Of a stretch of 64,000 bases of DNA, positions 33,482 to 43,198 are shown in pieces (the first letter of the stretch is position 1; every line of letters starts with the position of its first letter). The notes under the pieces were generated by a model. That model was not told where the DNA came from. It saw nothing but the letters and a program-made list of their open reading frames with translations, and ran no database searches. Origin of the DNA: Bacillus mesophilus (GTDB lineage: Bacteria > Bacillota > Bacilli > Bacillales > SA4); NCBI RefSeq assembly GCF_011008845.1, contig NZ_JAAIWM010000002.1:434001-498000 (forward strand). The letters are read 5' to 3'. The position numbers were made by a program, and so were the translations under genes.

Positions 33482-34603
33482 CTATTTAAACTGAAAAGGA
33501 TTTGTATTAGTCTCTGACAAATGAACTGTAACTGCATAATGATTAGTTGTCATTTCCGTTTTGAGAACTGCTGCCACTCCTTGTATCATGACCTTTTCAA
33601 TATGATGCCCTGGATCCACAATATTAAGGCCCAGGTCCATTGCTTCATGAGCAAAGTGAAAGTAGATATCCCCGCTTACAAACACATCAGCCCCAGCAAA
33701 ATGTGCTTTATGAATATATTTATTCCCGTCTCCACCAAGCACTGCTACCTTCTTCACTTTATTGGATAAATCTCCCACTACCCTTACACCATCAACATTA
33801 AATGTCCTCTTTACAATCTCTGCAAATTCCCCGAGAGTCATTTCTTGGTCTAATAATCCAATTCTTCCTAGGCCAGACTCTTTTCCAGTATTCTCGAGTG
33901 GGTATACATCATACGCAACCTCTTCATAAGGGTGAGCCTTTTGCATAGCAGATAAAACTTTACGTTGAAGATCCTCTGAAAAAATGGTCTCTACTTTAAC
34001 CTCTTCTACTTCTTCTAGTTGCCCCTGTTGACCAATATAAGGGGTGGTTCCCTCTTCAGGCTTAAACATCCCCATTCCCCTTGTATTGAACGTACAATAG
34101 CTATAATTTCCAATATGCCCTGCTCCAGCCTTACCAAGTGCTTCACGTAAGCCCTCTGCATGTGTTGCTGGAACAAACACAACTAGCTTTTTCAGTGCCG
34201 TTTTATATGTAGGTGCTAATACTTTAATGTCTTTCAATTGCAGCGCTTCAGCAAGAAGATCGTTAACACCACCATTTGTAATATCTAGATTTGTGTGTGC
34301 TGAATATACCGCAATATCATGCTTTATACATTTTTCAATGATTCTACCTGTTGCTGAATCTGTTCTAACATGCTTAATGGGTCTAAAAATAGGAGGATGG
34401 TGTGAAATAATTAGATCAATTTTTTTCTCTATTGCCTCATCAATAACGGACTCTAATACATCCAATGTAACCATAACATGATGAATGGGTTTGTTTAATG
34501 TACCTATTTGTAATCCGTACTTATCATTTTCTAAGGCTAGAGACATCGGAGAAAATCTTTCAAATAAACTAATTACCTCAAAACCATTTGGTATTTTAGT
34601 CAC
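33482..34603 (-). CDS. yqfO: Nif3-like dinuclear metal centre protein (YqfO)
   Basis: 373 residues. The outer Nif3 halves carry the metal-binding motifs SHHPPIFRPIKHV (about 66) and DPGHHIEK (about 325). Between them lies a PII-like/CutA-like insert of about 110 residues (KLVVFVPATHAEGLREAL, then GNYSYCTFNTRGMG), the three-domain form typical of Firmicutes. The biochemical role is unsettled; GTP cyclohydrolase-like activity has been proposed for relatives. It is separated from trmK by one base, so the pair is an operon. Confidence 0.92.
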   Translation of the reverse strand: MTKIPNGFEVISLFERFSPMSLALENDKYGLQIGTLNKPIHHVMVTLDVLESVIDEAIEKKIDLIISHHPPIFRPIKHVRTDSATGRIIEKCIKHDIAVYSAHTNLDITNGGVNDLLAEALQLKDIKVLAPTYKTALKKLVVFVPATHAEGLREALGKAGAGHIGNYSYCTFNTRGMGMFKPEEGTTPYIGQQGQLEEVEEVKVETIFSEDLQRKVLSAMQKAHPYEEVAYDVYPLENTGKESGLGRIGLLDQEMTLGEFAEIVKRTFNVDGVRVVGDLSNKVKKVAVLGGDGNKYIHKAHFAGADVFVSGDIYFHFAHEAMDLGLNIVDPGHHIEKVMIQGVAAVLKTEMTTNHYAVTVHLSETNTNPFQFK

Positions 34604-34604
34604 G

Positions 34605-35315
34605 TTAGTTCAGCTCCTCCTTAACAAATTGAATATATGTTGTTAACTCCACTTTCTTTTCTTCTACCTCAGTTGATGGCGCAGCACCTTCTAGTTGACT
34701 AAGAATTCTTTCCCAGTTTTCCTTCTCAAGCATCCACTTCTTCACAAACACTGAACTATGTTCTCTTAGTAAAAATGGACCTAGTAATAATTCTTTTGTT
34801 TGATTCGGTGAAGTGTATGGTTGAGTTGAATCACCTGGTTCTGCAACCAAAATTTCATATATTTTATCATCTTCCTCGAGAATCTTCTCCTCAATCAGCT
34901 TCCACCCATTATGTAACAACCATCTTCGAACAGATACCGCTGAGATGTTAGGCTGTAGAATAAGTCTATTAACACCCGCTAGTTTCTCCTTACCACTTTC
35001 TAGTATAGAGGCGATAAGTGCCCCACCCATACCGCAAATCGTAATAGCATTGACCTCTCCTGTTGTGATAACGTCTAGGCCATCTCCTTTTCTAACATCA
35101 ATCCATGTATGTAGGTCTAACCGATTCACCTGATTTTTGGCAGTTTTAAATGGACCTTCTACCACTTCTCCTGCTATTGCAAAAGGAACTATTCCTTTTA
35201 GGTAACAATGTATCGGTAGATAAGCATGATCTGATCCAATATCCGCAAGAGTAGATCCTTCTGGAATTAAATTTGCTACCATTTCAAGTCTTTTTGATAA
35301 TTTTAATTCATTCAC
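34605..35315 (-). CDS. trmK: tRNA (adenine(22)-N1)-methyltransferase
   Basis: Class I SAM-dependent enzyme making m1A22 in tRNA. The SAM site is LADIGSDHAYLP (about 25) and the catalytic-loop region is ITICGMGGALI (about 89), followed by RLILQPN. I place the start at the GTG 35313-35315 (then NELKLSKRL), behind GTGAGG, which matches the B. subtilis TrmK N terminus; the longer frame adds 11 unsupported residues. About 236 residues. Confidence 0.93.
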   Translation of the reverse strand: MNELKLSKRLEMVANLIPEGSTLADIGSDHAYLPIHCYLKGIVPFAIAGEVVEGPFKTAKNQVNRLDLHTWIDVRKGDGLDVITTGEVNAITICGMGGALIASILESGKEKLAGVNRLILQPNISAVSVRRWLLHNGWKLIEEKILEEDDKIYEILVAEPGDSTQPYTSPNQTKELLLGPFLLREHSSVFVKKWMLEKENWERILSQLEGAAPSTEVEEKKVELTTYIQFVKEELN

Positions 35316-35473
35316 TTTCCTCACCACTTTCAAAACATTAAAAAGCATCTCTACTCATCATAATCATTCCTTGTATAGGTTTCAACTTCACTCTTAACAT
35401 AAAGAATAGGCTCCTTAGGTATCTAACATCTTAACACTCTAAAATTACTCAGATAAAAAATCAATAAAAAAAA

Positions 35474-35495
35474 GGTTTTTGCATTTGCAAAAACC
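35474..35495 (-). terminator. Intrinsic terminator after cccA
   Basis: A perfect 10-bp stem (GGTTTTTGCA with TGCAAAAACC) and eight T residues on the minus strand. Confidence 0.9.
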
Positions 35496-35503
35496 CAATA
35501 CTT

Positions 35504-35860
35504 TTATTTCTTTTCTGATAACCATGTAGCAAGAGCTTGTGCCTTTTCAGCATCAATCGCAATTGCTGGCATTGAACCTTGACCGTTAGTGATGATTCCT
35601 TGAATGGTTTCAGCATCATATTTGCTACCAATATTTGCAAGCGCAGGTCCAAATCCACCTTGTAATTGGTCCCCGTGACAGCTTAAGCAATTAGCAGCAT
35701 ATAGCTCTTCAGGTGTTGTTGCTTCTCCAGCCTCTTCTGTTTCTTCTCCACCATGTGCCATTTCATCCGCATTATCAAGACCTACAAATGAAAATAGAAA
35801 CATTGCTCCAATTCCTAAAATAGCAATAAGTGCAAACGGTATTAATGGATTACGATTCAT
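35504..35860 (-). CDS. cccA: Membrane-anchored cytochrome c-550
   Basis: 118 residues. One N-terminal anchor helix (about 8-28), an acidic linker, and a small c-type cytochrome domain with the haem motif CLSCH (Cys58, Cys61, His62) and a likely axial Met in GSMPA near residue 99. It carries electrons on the outer face of the membrane. The neighbourhood with sigA is as in B. subtilis, though an acyl-CoA dehydrogenase now lies in between. Confidence 0.93.
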   Translation of the reverse strand: MNRNPLIPFALIAILGIGAMFLFSFVGLDNADEMAHGGEETEEAGEATTPEELYAANCLSCHGDQLQGGFGPALANIGSKYDAETIQGIITNGQGSMPAIAIDAEKAQALATWLSEKK

Positions 35861-36070
35861 CAGTGATTCCTCCTTATGTAAATTAAACTATGCATACAGT
35901 TACCATCTCAAATGTAATTTCACTCAAGACGAGATTAAAACCTAGGTTCAAAAAATGAAGACCTAGTTTTATTATTTATTTTATACAAACAAACTCTATT
36001 TTACTTGAAATTCAGCAGAAGTAAAAGTCCTAATGTACAAGTTGAGGAGAAATTCACGAATTAGACAAAA

Positions 36071-36097
36071 AAACTTCACCGAAAATCGATGAAGTTT
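36071..36097 (-). terminator. Intrinsic terminator after the acyl-CoA dehydrogenase gene
   Basis: An 8-bp stem (AAACTTCA with TGAAGTTT) and following T residues on the minus strand (TTTTTTTG). Confidence 0.75.
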
Positions 36098-36103
36098 AGA
36101 GGT

Positions 36104-37243
36104 TTAACAGCCAATTTCTCTTGCAATGACTACTCGTTGTATTTCGGAAGTTCCCTCACCAATTTCAAGCAATTTTGCATCTCTCATATATCGTTCAACA
36201 TGATAATCGCGCATATACCCATTACCACCATGAATCTGAACAGCTTGATTCGTTACTTCCATACATATTTCTGACGCATAAAGTTTACACATCGAAGCTT
36301 CCTTTGAGAATGGTCTACCTTGATCCTTTAACCAAGCAGCTTTATAAACCATATTTCTAGCTAACTCAATCTTCATGGCCATATCCGCTAACTTAAATTG
36401 GATCGCTTGAAATTTAGAAATAGGTGAACCAAACTGCCTACGTTCCTGTGCATAACTCAACGACTTCTCATAGGCTGCCTGAGCAATTCCTACGGCCATT
36501 GCACCGATTCCAATCCTTCCACCATCAAGTGTCTTTAAAAACTGCTTAAAGCCTTCTCCACGCTTTCCTAGAAGGTGATCTTGAGGAACCATCACATCTT
36601 CTAAGACTAACTCTGTTGTGTTAGAAGAATGGAGCCCCATCTTTTCATAGGCATCTATTACTCTAAATCCAGGTGCATCAGTTGGAACAATAATCGCACT
36701 AATCTCCTTTTTTTGACCAGTTTGACCAGTAATTGCAGTTAAAGCTAAAAACTTTGCGTAGCTCGCATTCGTTATGTAACATTTGTTACCGTTAATTAAG
36801 AAGTTATCTCCTACTTCCTTGGCAACAGTTTGTGTTCCCCCTGCATCTGACCCTGCATTAGGCTCAGTTAAACCGAAGGCACCAAAGGATTCACCAGAAC
36901 AAATAGAAGGAAGATATGTACGCTTTTGCTGCTCAGTACCAAACATATTAATTGGTGCTCCACCCAATGATATATGGGCAGAATATGTAATACCTGTTGA
37001 CCCACAAGCTCTACTTAATTCCTCAACTACTATAGCAAAGCTTATAGTATCTGCGCCTGCTCCACCATACTCTTCATCAAAAGGAAGTCCCATCATCCCA
37101 AGTTTTCCTAGTTTATTAAATATTTCGATTGGAAACTGTTTATCTTTATCTCTTTTTTCTGCACCAGGTGCAACCTCTTCATTAGAAAATTCCCTAATCA
37201 TTTTTTGTAGTAGTATTTGCTCTGAATTTAAATCAAAGTTCAT
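36104..37243 (-). CDS. Acyl-CoA dehydrogenase, short/branched-chain type
   Basis: FAD enzyme for the first step of fatty-acyl or branched-chain acyl-CoA oxidation. From the ATG at 37243 (MNFDLNSEQ), behind GGGGGG, the product has 379 residues, normal for the family. FAD/substrate motifs are [15 protein letters not shown] (about 122) and GGNGYMRDY; the catalytic base is the Glu in [10 protein letters not shown] (about 350); the C terminus has GEGTSEIQR. It resembles AcdA/MmgC. A clear promoter, a cre box and two palindromes lie upstream. The gene stands between cccA and sigA, where B. subtilis has no such gene. Confidence 0.92.
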   Translation of the reverse strand: MNFDLNSEQILLQKMIREFSNEEVAPGAEKRDKDKQFPIEIFNKLGKLGMMGLPFDEEYGGAGADTISFAIVVEELSRACGSTGITYSAHISLGGAPINMFGTEQQKRTYLPSICSGESFGAFGLTEPNAGSDAGGTQTVAKEVGDNFLINGNKCYITNASYAKFLALTAITGQTGQKKEISAIIVPTDAPGFRVIDAYEKMGLHSSNTTELVLEDVMVPQDHLLGKRGEGFKQFLKTLDGGRIGIGAMAVGIAQAAYEKSLSYAQERRQFGSPISKFQAIQFKLADMAMKIELARNMVYKAAWLKDQGRPFSKEASMCKLYASEICMEVTNQAVQIHGGNGYMRDYHVERYMRDAKLLEIGEGTSEIQRVVIAREIGC

Positions 37244-37263
37244 TTCTTTCCCCCCTAGACTTT

Positions 37264-37277
37264 TGTATGCGTTTTCA
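37264..37277. promoter_or_regulatory. cre box (CcpA site) at the acyl-CoA dehydrogenase gene
   Basis: TGTATGCGTTTTCA fits TGWAARCGYTWNCW at 13 of 14 positions on the plus strand and equally on the minus strand. It lies just after the -10 hexamer and before the ribosome binding site, the place of a CcpA block on transcription. Confidence 0.7.
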
Positions 37278-37280
37278 TTT

Positions 37281-37310
37281 ATTATAAATGTAGACATGGA
37301 GTTTTCACAA
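37281..37310 (-). promoter_or_regulatory. SigA promoter of the acyl-CoA dehydrogenase gene with palindromic operator
   Basis: On the minus strand TTGTGA and a perfect TATAAT are 18 bases apart. The -10 lies inside the palindrome CATTTATTATAAATG (37276-37290), and the reverse complement of that palindrome occurs again at 37320-37334, 44 bp upstream. The pair looks like two sites for one regulator. Confidence 0.65.
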
Positions 37311-37343
37311 CATTAAAAACATTTATAATAAATGATATTCAGT

Positions 37344-37895
37344 CTAAAAGAAGATTATATCCTTCAAAAGAAAGCTCATAACAATCACTATACCCGCTAA
37401 GCCTGCTATCTTAAGATAATTAAATCGAAGGGCTTGTCCTGAAAAAAACCATAATAAACAATGAATAATCACCAATATTGCTAATACAATATTATTTCTA
37501 GAAAAGTAAAAATCATAAGCTTCAATGGTTCCAACAAAAAAAAGTAAAAATGATAAAATTATAAAAATTTTATTATAAAAATTGTTTTTCCGAAGGTAAA
37601 ACCAGGTAAATCCAATTGAAATGAATAAAAAAATTAAATTTATGGTGATTTGCAAATGGTTAGACATTTCAGTAAAATAATTAGCAAGAAGAACACCTAT
37701 AATTAGCAGGATCAAAAAGTTAGGGAACGCAGTCACTAAGAAGATCATAAAAGACTTATTTTTACCAACCTTCTCATCGTGTTCTCCTTCAGAATACAAG
37801 GCTAATAAATAATGACAATATTGTTCAGGTAGTAGACGGTTTTCTTTCCAGTACTGTATCTCTTTAAGAATGATATCTTTTCGATCTTGATTCAT
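37344..37895 (-). CDS. Integral membrane protein, function unknown
   Basis: 183 residues. A hydrophilic N-terminal part (about 1-48: EIQYWKENRLLPEQYCHYLL) is followed by five to six membrane helices with short loops. The N-terminal pattern of Trp, Leu-Pro-Glu and Tyr resembles the soluble region of DUF2157-like proteins, but I am not sure. The base composition is very AT-rich. It lies between the acyl-CoA dehydrogenase and the sigA terminator. Confidence 0.7.
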   Translation of the reverse strand: MNQDRKDIILKEIQYWKENRLLPEQYCHYLLALYSEGEHDEKVGKNKSFMIFLVTAFPNFLILLIIGVLLANYFTEMSNHLQITINLIFLFISIGFTWFYLRKNNFYNKIFIILSFLLFFVGTIEAYDFYFSRNNIVLAILVIIHCLLWFFSGQALRFNYLKIAGLAGIVIVMSFLLKDIIFF

Positions 37896-37920
37896 TAATA
37901 TTCACCCATATCCAAAAAAA

Positions 37921-37951
37921 GTAGTCTACTCCATTTTATGAAGTAAACTAC
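37921..37951 (-). terminator. Intrinsic terminator of the dnaG-sigA operon
   Basis: In the minus-strand RNA a 14-bp stem forms (GTAGTTTACTTCAT with ATGGAGTAGACTAC, including G-U pairs), followed by seven T residues. It is 14 bp past the sigA stop. Confidence 0.9.
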
Positions 37952-37964
37952 GACATGTAAACAT

Positions 37965-39095
37965 TTATTCTAAAAAGTCCTTTAATCGCTTGCTACGACT
38001 AGGATGTCTTAACTTTCTTAATGCTTTTGCTTCAATTTGACGAATTCGTTCACGAGTTACCCCGAAAACTTTACCTACTTCTTCTAGGGTCCTTGTACGT
38101 CCGTCATCTAGGCCGAAGCGAAGACGTAACACATTCTCTTCACGATCTGTCAATGTATCAAGAACATCTTCTAATTGTTCTTTTAATAATTCATATGCAG
38201 CATGCTCTGAAGGAGAGGTCGCATCTTGATCTTCAATAAAATCTCCTAAGTGGGAGTCATCCTCTTCACCAATAGGTGTTTCTAGGGAAACTGGCTCTTG
38301 AGCTATTTTTAATATTTCTCTAACCTTATCCGGAGTCAGATCCATATCTTCAGCAATTTCTTCTGGTGATGGTTCTCTACCTAAATCTTGAAGTAGTTGT
38401 CTCTGGACTCTTATCAACTTATTAATGGTTTCTACCATATGAACAGGAATACGAATCGTTCTCGCTTGATCTGCAATCGCTCTAGTTATCGCCTGACGAA
38501 TCCACCAGGTTGCATAAGTACTAAACTTATATCCCTTTTCATAATCAAACTTCTCAACAGCCTTAATGAGGCCCATATTTCCTTCTTGGATAAGATCTAG
38601 GAACAACATCCCTCTACCAACGTAACGCTTTGCGATACTTACAACTAAACGTAGGTTAGCTTCTGCCAGTCTTCTCTTAGCTTCTTCATCACCTTTTTCA
38701 ATCCGCTTTGCCAATTGAATCTCATCTTCAGCAGATAGTAAATCAACACGTCCGATTTCTTTCAGGTACATTCTAACAGGGTCATTGATTTTAACACCGG
38801 GAGGAACGCTTAGGTCATTTAAATCAAATTCCTCGTCCTTAGCAAGTTGTTGGATATTTGGATTCTCTTCTTCACCGTCACCAATAATTTCAACACCTTG
38901 CTCACCTAAAAATTCATAATATTCATCCATTTGATCCGATTCTATTTCAAATCCAGACATCTTATCGGCTATTTCTTCATACGTGAGAACTCCACGCTTC
39001 TTCCCTAAATTAACAAGCTGTTCCTTAACCTGATCAAGTGTTAACTCATCAGTATCTGCTTCAACTTGTTTAGATTGAGTTGGTTTTTCAGCCAT
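37965..39095 (-). CDS. sigA: Primary sigma factor SigA (RpoD)
   Basis: 376 residues from the ATG at 39095 (MAEKPTQSK), which has GGAGGGG upstream. Region 1.1 (about 20-80), region 1.2/2 ([11 protein letters not shown], then [16 protein letters not shown], and [13 protein letters not shown] for -10 recognition) and region 4 ([28 protein letters not shown]) are all present; the last is given as [14 protein letters not shown] and [14 protein letters not shown]. It directs RNA polymerase to housekeeping promoters. It follows dnaG in the classical macromolecular synthesis operon. Confidence 0.98.
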   Translation of the reverse strand: MAEKPTQSKQVEADTDELTLDQVKEQLVNLGKKRGVLTYEEIADKMSGFEIESDQMDEYYEFLGEQGVEIIGDGEEENPNIQQLAKDEEFDLNDLSVPPGVKINDPVRMYLKEIGRVDLLSAEDEIQLAKRIEKGDEEAKRRLAEANLRLVVSIAKRYVGRGMLFLDLIQEGNMGLIKAVEKFDYEKGYKFSTYATWWIRQAITRAIADQARTIRIPVHMVETINKLIRVQRQLLQDLGREPSPEEIAEDMDLTPDKVREILKIAQEPVSLETPIGEEDDSHLGDFIEDQDATSPSEHAAYELLKEQLEDVLDTLTDREENVLRLRFGLDDGRTRTLEEVGKVFGVTRERIRQIEAKALRKLRHPSRSKRLKDFLE

Positions 39096-39137
39096 AAGAT
39101 CCCCTCCTTCCAATTAGTGCTACTTTTCCTGAAATTT

Positions 39138-40940
39138 TTATTTAAGGTCTTTCTGCATTTGGATAATTTCCATTTGAATCTGAGCAGCTTTGACAAATTC
39201 ATGTCGCCTTTCTGCTTCCCTTCGCTCCACTTCTTTATCCTTTATTTTTAGCATCTTTGGATAGTTCAGAACTTGCTTTACATAATCATTTAATTCCTGG
39301 GGAGAAATTTCTTCATTAATGGTAAGCATTGAAATTTCTGAAATAACTCTTTGTAGAGCGATATCCTCAATTCTGCTTAAAAATGCGTTAACATCAGGCA
39401 TATGGCCATCTTCATAAAATCCATAAAGATAGGTGGCTATTGCACTGTGCTCTTCTATATTAAATAAACCTCCTAATGCCTCCTGGACCTTAAAAGAGAT
39501 ATCTCGATCCTTCAACATATGAGCAATTAGTAAGCGCTCTGCATTCTGATATGCAAGTAGCATTCTCTTCTTTGGTAAAATTGGTCTATTAGATATAGTA
39601 TTTCTTGATGTATGCTCATTATCCCTTTTTTTCACTTGCTTAATTAGTTGAAATTCTTGAGCTTTTAATGCATCTAGTGATATGGAAAATTCCTCAGCTA
39701 GTTGTCTTAAGTAATGATCTCTTTCAACTGGTTTATCAAGCAGTGAAATTTCCTTAACAACTTCATCGATATAAGAAATCCGATCTGCTTCATCCCGAAG
39801 GTCCTTGCCTCTTCTGAAATACTGAAGCTTAAATGCCATCAACGTTAAACTTGCCCCTATTACATCAGTTCTAAACTTGGATTCGCCAAATTTTTTTATG
39901 TAGTCATCAGGATCAAGACCTTCAGGCATCATTGCTACCCTTACATCACAACCTGCAGCCTTTAGCATGGCAGATGCCCTATAAGCGGCTTCGACACCCG
40001 CCTTATCAGAATCATAGCAGACAGTAATATGATCCACATTTCGTTTAATTATCCTGATCTGATCTTCGGTAAGAGCAGTTCCCATTGTTGCTATGGAATT
40101 AGTAAGTTCTGCTCGGTGTAATGCAATAACATCTACGAAACCTTCTAATAGAATAGCTTGTTGCTTTTTTCTAATTTGAGGCCTTGCTAAATGAAATGCA
40201 TATAGTGTTTTACCCTTTTGGAATATTTCTGACTCTGGGCTGTTTAAATATTTTGGTTCTCCTCCACCATCTAAGACCCTTCCACTGAAGGCAGTCACTT
40301 GACCTTGAAGGTTCCAAAGAGGAAACATAATTCGATTCCTAAATCGGTCAAAATATCGACCCTCTGGATTTCTAATTGAAATACCTGCACTCTCAAGTAA
40401 ATCTAGAGTGAATCCTCGTTTTTGTAAAAACTTTGTTCCAAAGTCCCACGAGGATGGGGAATAGCCAATTCCAAATGTATCGATTGTATCTCTTGTGATG
40501 CCTCGGTTAGTTAAATATTGTAAAGGTTCTTGACCTTCCTTTGTATTTACCAGTAAATGATGGTAAAATTTCTTTAAGAGTTCATGAGCCTCTATCATTT
40601 TAGCTTCATGTGTAGAGATTTTAGATACATTAGGTTGTTCAAAAGTATCCGGAAGTTGGACATCAGCTCTTTCAGCTGCTTGCTGAACTGCTTCAAGGAA
40701 AGAGAGTCCTTCAATCTCCATTAGAAATGAAAAAATGTTACCTCCTGCCCCGCAACCAAAGCAATGATAAATTTGCTTATCGGTTGAAACTGAAAAGGAA
40801 GGGGAATTTTCACCATGGAAGGGACATAATCCAAAATAATTTCTTCCTTGCTTCTTCAATTGAACATATTCACCAACAACATCTACAATGTCTATTGTAT
40901 TGCGAATCTTTTCGATAATATCTTCTGAAATTCGATTCAC
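39138..40940 (-). CDS. dnaG: DNA primase DnaG
   Basis: About 600 residues. N-terminal CHC2 zinc finger (CPFHGENSPSF, then HCFGCGAGG, about 36-65), Toprim domain with EGFVDVIAL and CYDSDKAG (about 260-310), and a C-terminal helicase-binding domain. It lays RNA primers for replication. I choose the GTG at 40938-40940 (then NRISEDIIEK), six bases after GGAGTTG; the ATG five codons earlier has no ribosome binding site and B. subtilis DnaG starts at the same place. The broken yqxD lies 21 bp upstream. Confidence 0.96.
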   Translation of the reverse strand: MNRISEDIIEKIRNTIDIVDVVGEYVQLKKQGRNYFGLCPFHGENSPSFSVSTDKQIYHCFGCGAGGNIFSFLMEIEGLSFLEAVQQAAERADVQLPDTFEQPNVSKISTHEAKMIEAHELLKKFYHHLLVNTKEGQEPLQYLTNRGITRDTIDTFGIGYSPSSWDFGTKFLQKRGFTLDLLESAGISIRNPEGRYFDRFRNRIMFPLWNLQGQVTAFSGRVLDGGGEPKYLNSPESEIFQKGKTLYAFHLARPQIRKKQQAILLEGFVDVIALHRAELTNSIATMGTALTEDQIRIIKRNVDHITVCYDSDKAGVEAAYRASAMLKAAGCDVRVAMMPEGLDPDDYIKKFGESKFRTDVIGASLTLMAFKLQYFRRGKDLRDEADRISYIDEVVKEISLLDKPVERDHYLRQLAEEFSISLDALKAQEFQLIKQVKKRDNEHTSRNTISNRPILPKKRMLLAYQNAERLLIAHMLKDRDISFKVQEALGGLFNIEEHSAIATYLYGFYEDGHMPDVNAFLSRIEDIALQRVISEISMLTINEEISPQELNDYVKQVLNYPKMLKIKDKEVERREAERRHEFVKAAQIQMEIIQMQKDLK

Positions 40941-40961
40941 TGTAAACAACTCCATTGTTTA

Positions 40962-41386
40962 TTATTTCGATAGAGAATCATTTTCTCCTTCAAGATTCGA
41001 CAAATTTTTTTCGAGTGTCGCAACAAATTGCTGTCGATCTTGATTTGTAAACGGACTTGGACCTTTAGAAAAGTTTCCTTTTCGCCTTTCTTATGCGGAT
41101 ATATACCTCATAGTAATAATGCCTTTACCTAATAATAGGCTCAAAAGTACTATATCCTGAGTAATTACGACATCACCCTTTTTAGAATGATTCGTGATGT
41201 ACATATCTACTTCCTCTTTGTTAGCATCAACATACACCCAATCTCCACCAATCGAATTAGTCATAACATAAGAGTATGAGGCAACAAATATTACATCAAT
41301 CTTGTATGAACTAGCAATATGTAAGATTTCATTTTAACTTTACACGCATCAGCGTCAACAAAAACTTGTTTATTTTTTTTCGTCAT
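40962..41386 (-). pseudogene. yqxD: Broken yqxD (YaiI/YqxD family, DUF188)
   Basis: Read on the minus strand from the ATG at 41384-41386, the sequence gives MTKKNKQVFVDADACKV, the family start. A one-base loss in an A run (41332-41335) then shifts the frame, which continues as EILHIASSYKIDVIFVASYS, GDVVITQDIVLLSLLLGKG, and, after a loss of about 18 codons, RYISA. A TAA stop (41091-41093) follows and the frame goes on as ERRKGNFSKGPSPF to a final stop at 40962-40964. The order matches intact YqxD proteins, whose gene lies here upstream of dnaG. The conserved CPV is also CKV. At least three lesions make loss of function near certain. Confidence 0.92.
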
Positions 41387-41692
41387 ATTTCACTATTCTA
41401 CATCCCTCCGAATAATCCTTCAATCTATATGCAAGTTTTAAATTTCAGAATTTTGTCAAATGGATATATGATAAGAAAATCGATATTCATGAAACTTATA
41501 TCCATTTCCCTTCTAAAAACAAAAAAAATAGTTTTTCTCTTGACAAATGCTTTACAACTAGTTTATTCGGTTTTACTCCAGTCTAAACCTAAATATTTCT
41601 TTTTTGTCAACAATTTTTCATTATAGTATAGTTTTTATTAAATATCTATTGTTTTTTACCTGTTTTTCATGAGATTTTTCTTAATCACAGAA
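41387..41692. other. AT-rich intergenic region upstream of the yqxD remnant
   Basis: About 300 bp with long A and T runs. On the minus strand TTGACA near 41605-41610 could be a -35 element for the dnaG-sigA transcript, with a poor -10 17 bases on. An 86-codon plus-strand frame lies here, but it has no ribosome binding site, is mostly Phe, Leu, Ile, Ser and Lys, and overlaps the yqxD start. I see no gene. Confidence 0.5.
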
Positions 41693-41722
41693 AAACACAC
41701 CCTAATAAAAGAGGATGTGTTC
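41693..41722 (-). terminator. Probable terminator after ppsR
   Basis: Arms AACACATCC and GGGTGTGTT pair with one mismatch around an AT-rich loop and are followed by five T residues on the minus strand; the hairpin overlaps the ppsR stop. Confidence 0.7.
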
Positions 41723-42534
41723 TAAATCTTATAAGTGGACTGATAGATATTTAAAATAACATTTGCTGTTTCTTCAACGGCTTTATTGGATACATCAATG
41801 ACTTTACAACCGATTTTATCTGCAACTTTTTCAAAATACTCTAGCTCTACCTTTATTCTTTCTATATTGGCATAGCTTGCTTCGTCATTAAGTCCTAATG
41901 CCTTAAGTCTTTCTTTACGAATATCATTCAACTTATTTGGACTTATTTTTAATCCAAAACAACGAGTTTGGGGAACTTTGAATAACTCTTCTGGTGGGTC
42001 TACCTCTGGAACAATAGGTACGTTTGCAACCTTCAAGCGCTTATGTGCCAAGTACTGAGATAAAGGTGTTTTTGAAGTTCTCGATACACCAACCAAGACG
42101 ATATCCGCTCTTAATATTCCCCTTGGGTCTCGTCCATCATCATACTTAACTGCAAATTCGATGGCTTCTACCTTTCTGAAATAGTCCTCATCTAACTTTC
42201 TAACATTTCCTGGTTCACATAGTGGCGAAAGTCCAGTGGTTTCTTGGATCCGATCAATTAATGGGCCGATAATATCAACAACTACTACGCCTTCTCTTTT
42301 TGCTTCTTCCATTAAGTAATGACGTAATTCAGGAACAACCAGAGTAAATACAATGATACCATTGTTTAACTTCGCAAGGTGGATGACCTCTTTTAATGTA
42401 GACTTATCTTCAATGAATGGTATTCTTCTAATATTCGTATTAGTCGTTTGAAATTGACTAATGGCTGCTTTAACTACTAATTCTGCTGTTTCTCCTACTG
42501 AATCAGAGACTACGTAGATGATTTGATTACTCAT
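41722..42534 (-). CDS. ppsR: Pyruvate, phosphate dikinase or PEP synthase regulatory protein
   Basis: 270 residues of the bifunctional kinase/pyrophosphorylase family (DUF299), the YqfL protein of B. subtilis. The start [17 protein letters not shown] is typical, and the nucleotide-binding loop is [16 protein letters not shown] near residue 150. It switches PEP-forming enzymes by phosphorylation of a Thr residue. It lies 25 bp after ccpN in what is probably one transcript; in B. subtilis YqfL affects CcpN activity. Confidence 0.93.
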   Translation of the reverse strand: MSNQIIYVVSDSVGETAELVVKAAISQFQTTNTNIRRIPFIEDKSTLKEVIHLAKLNNGIIVFTLVVPELRHYLMEEAKREGVVVVDIIGPLIDRIQETTGLSPLCEPGNVRKLDEDYFRKVEAIEFAVKYDDGRDPRGILRADIVLVGVSRTSKTPLSQYLAHKRLKVANVPIVPEVDPPEELFKVPQTRCFGLKISPNKLNDIRKERLKALGLNDEASYANIERIKVELEYFEKVADKIGCKVIDVSNKAVEETANVILNIYQSTYKI

Positions 42535-42559
42535 CTCATTCCTCCATTGCCATCATATT

Positions 42560-43198
42560 TTAAAACATTTCATCATGTCCTAGATCAACTAGCACCTTTG
42601 TCATATTTGTTTTTGTTAATCTCCCAACAACCTCAAGACCCTTGTCGGTTTCTTTAGTTACGGGTACAGCATCAATTTGTTTTTCGATTAACCGCACCGC
42701 TACGTCTATCATTAAGTCTTCTTTCTTACAAACGGTTATATTCGGCATTCTTGTCATGATGATATTAACTGGTATTGTGGTAAGCTCTTGTTTTCCAAGA
42801 CTAGCGCGTAGCAAGTCCTTTCTCGAGAGAACTCCAACGAGAAGGGCTTCTTTATTAACAACAAATAATGTTCCGACATCCTCAAGAAACATCGTGCAGA
42901 TTGCATCGTAGACTGAGACATTTTCATCCACTACTACAGGGATGGATTGATAATCCTTTACCTGAAGTTTCTTTATTTTCTCAGTAAGTAATTGTGAGCC
43001 TGTTTTTCCTGTATAAAAATAACCAACCCTAGGTCTAGCATCTAAATAACCTGCCATGGTTAAGATCGCCAAATCAGGCCGTAGAGTTGCTCTCGTTAAG
43101 TTTAAACGATCAGCTATATTTTCTCCCGTAATGGGGCCATTATCTTTAACAATTTGCAATATAAGTTCTTGTCTTTTATTCAGCTCGATTGGTAACAC
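42560..43198 (-). CDS. ccpN: CcpN transcriptional repressor of gluconeogenic genes
   Basis: About 212 residues. An N-terminal helix-turn-helix (LNKRQELILQIVKDNGPITG, then TRATLRPDLAILTMAGYL) and two CBS domains (about 80-210: VDENVSVYDAICTMFLEDVG and VNIIMTRMPNITVCKKEDLM-type units). It represses gapB and pckA in glucose-grown B. subtilis. The start is probably the second of two GTG codons (43196-43198), which aligns with the known N terminus; the Shine-Dalgarno AAAGG is unusually close. glyQ and glyS, usually upstream, are absent. Confidence 0.92.
   Translation of the reverse strand: MLPIELNKRQELILQIVKDNGPITGENIADRLNLTRATLRPDLAILTMAGYLDARPRVGYFYTGKTGSQLLTEKIKKLQVKDYQSIPVVVDENVSVYDAICTMFLEDVGTLFVVNKEALLVGVLSRKDLLRASLGKQELTTIPVNIIMTRMPNITVCKKEDLMIDVAVRLIEKQIDAVPVTKETDKGLEVVGRLTKTNMTKVLVDLGHDEMF

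Noticed and set aside
41366..41626. 86-codon plus-strand frame upstream of dnaG
   Set aside because: No ribosome binding site, composition explained by AT-rich sequence, and it overlaps the start of the broken yqxD on the other strand.
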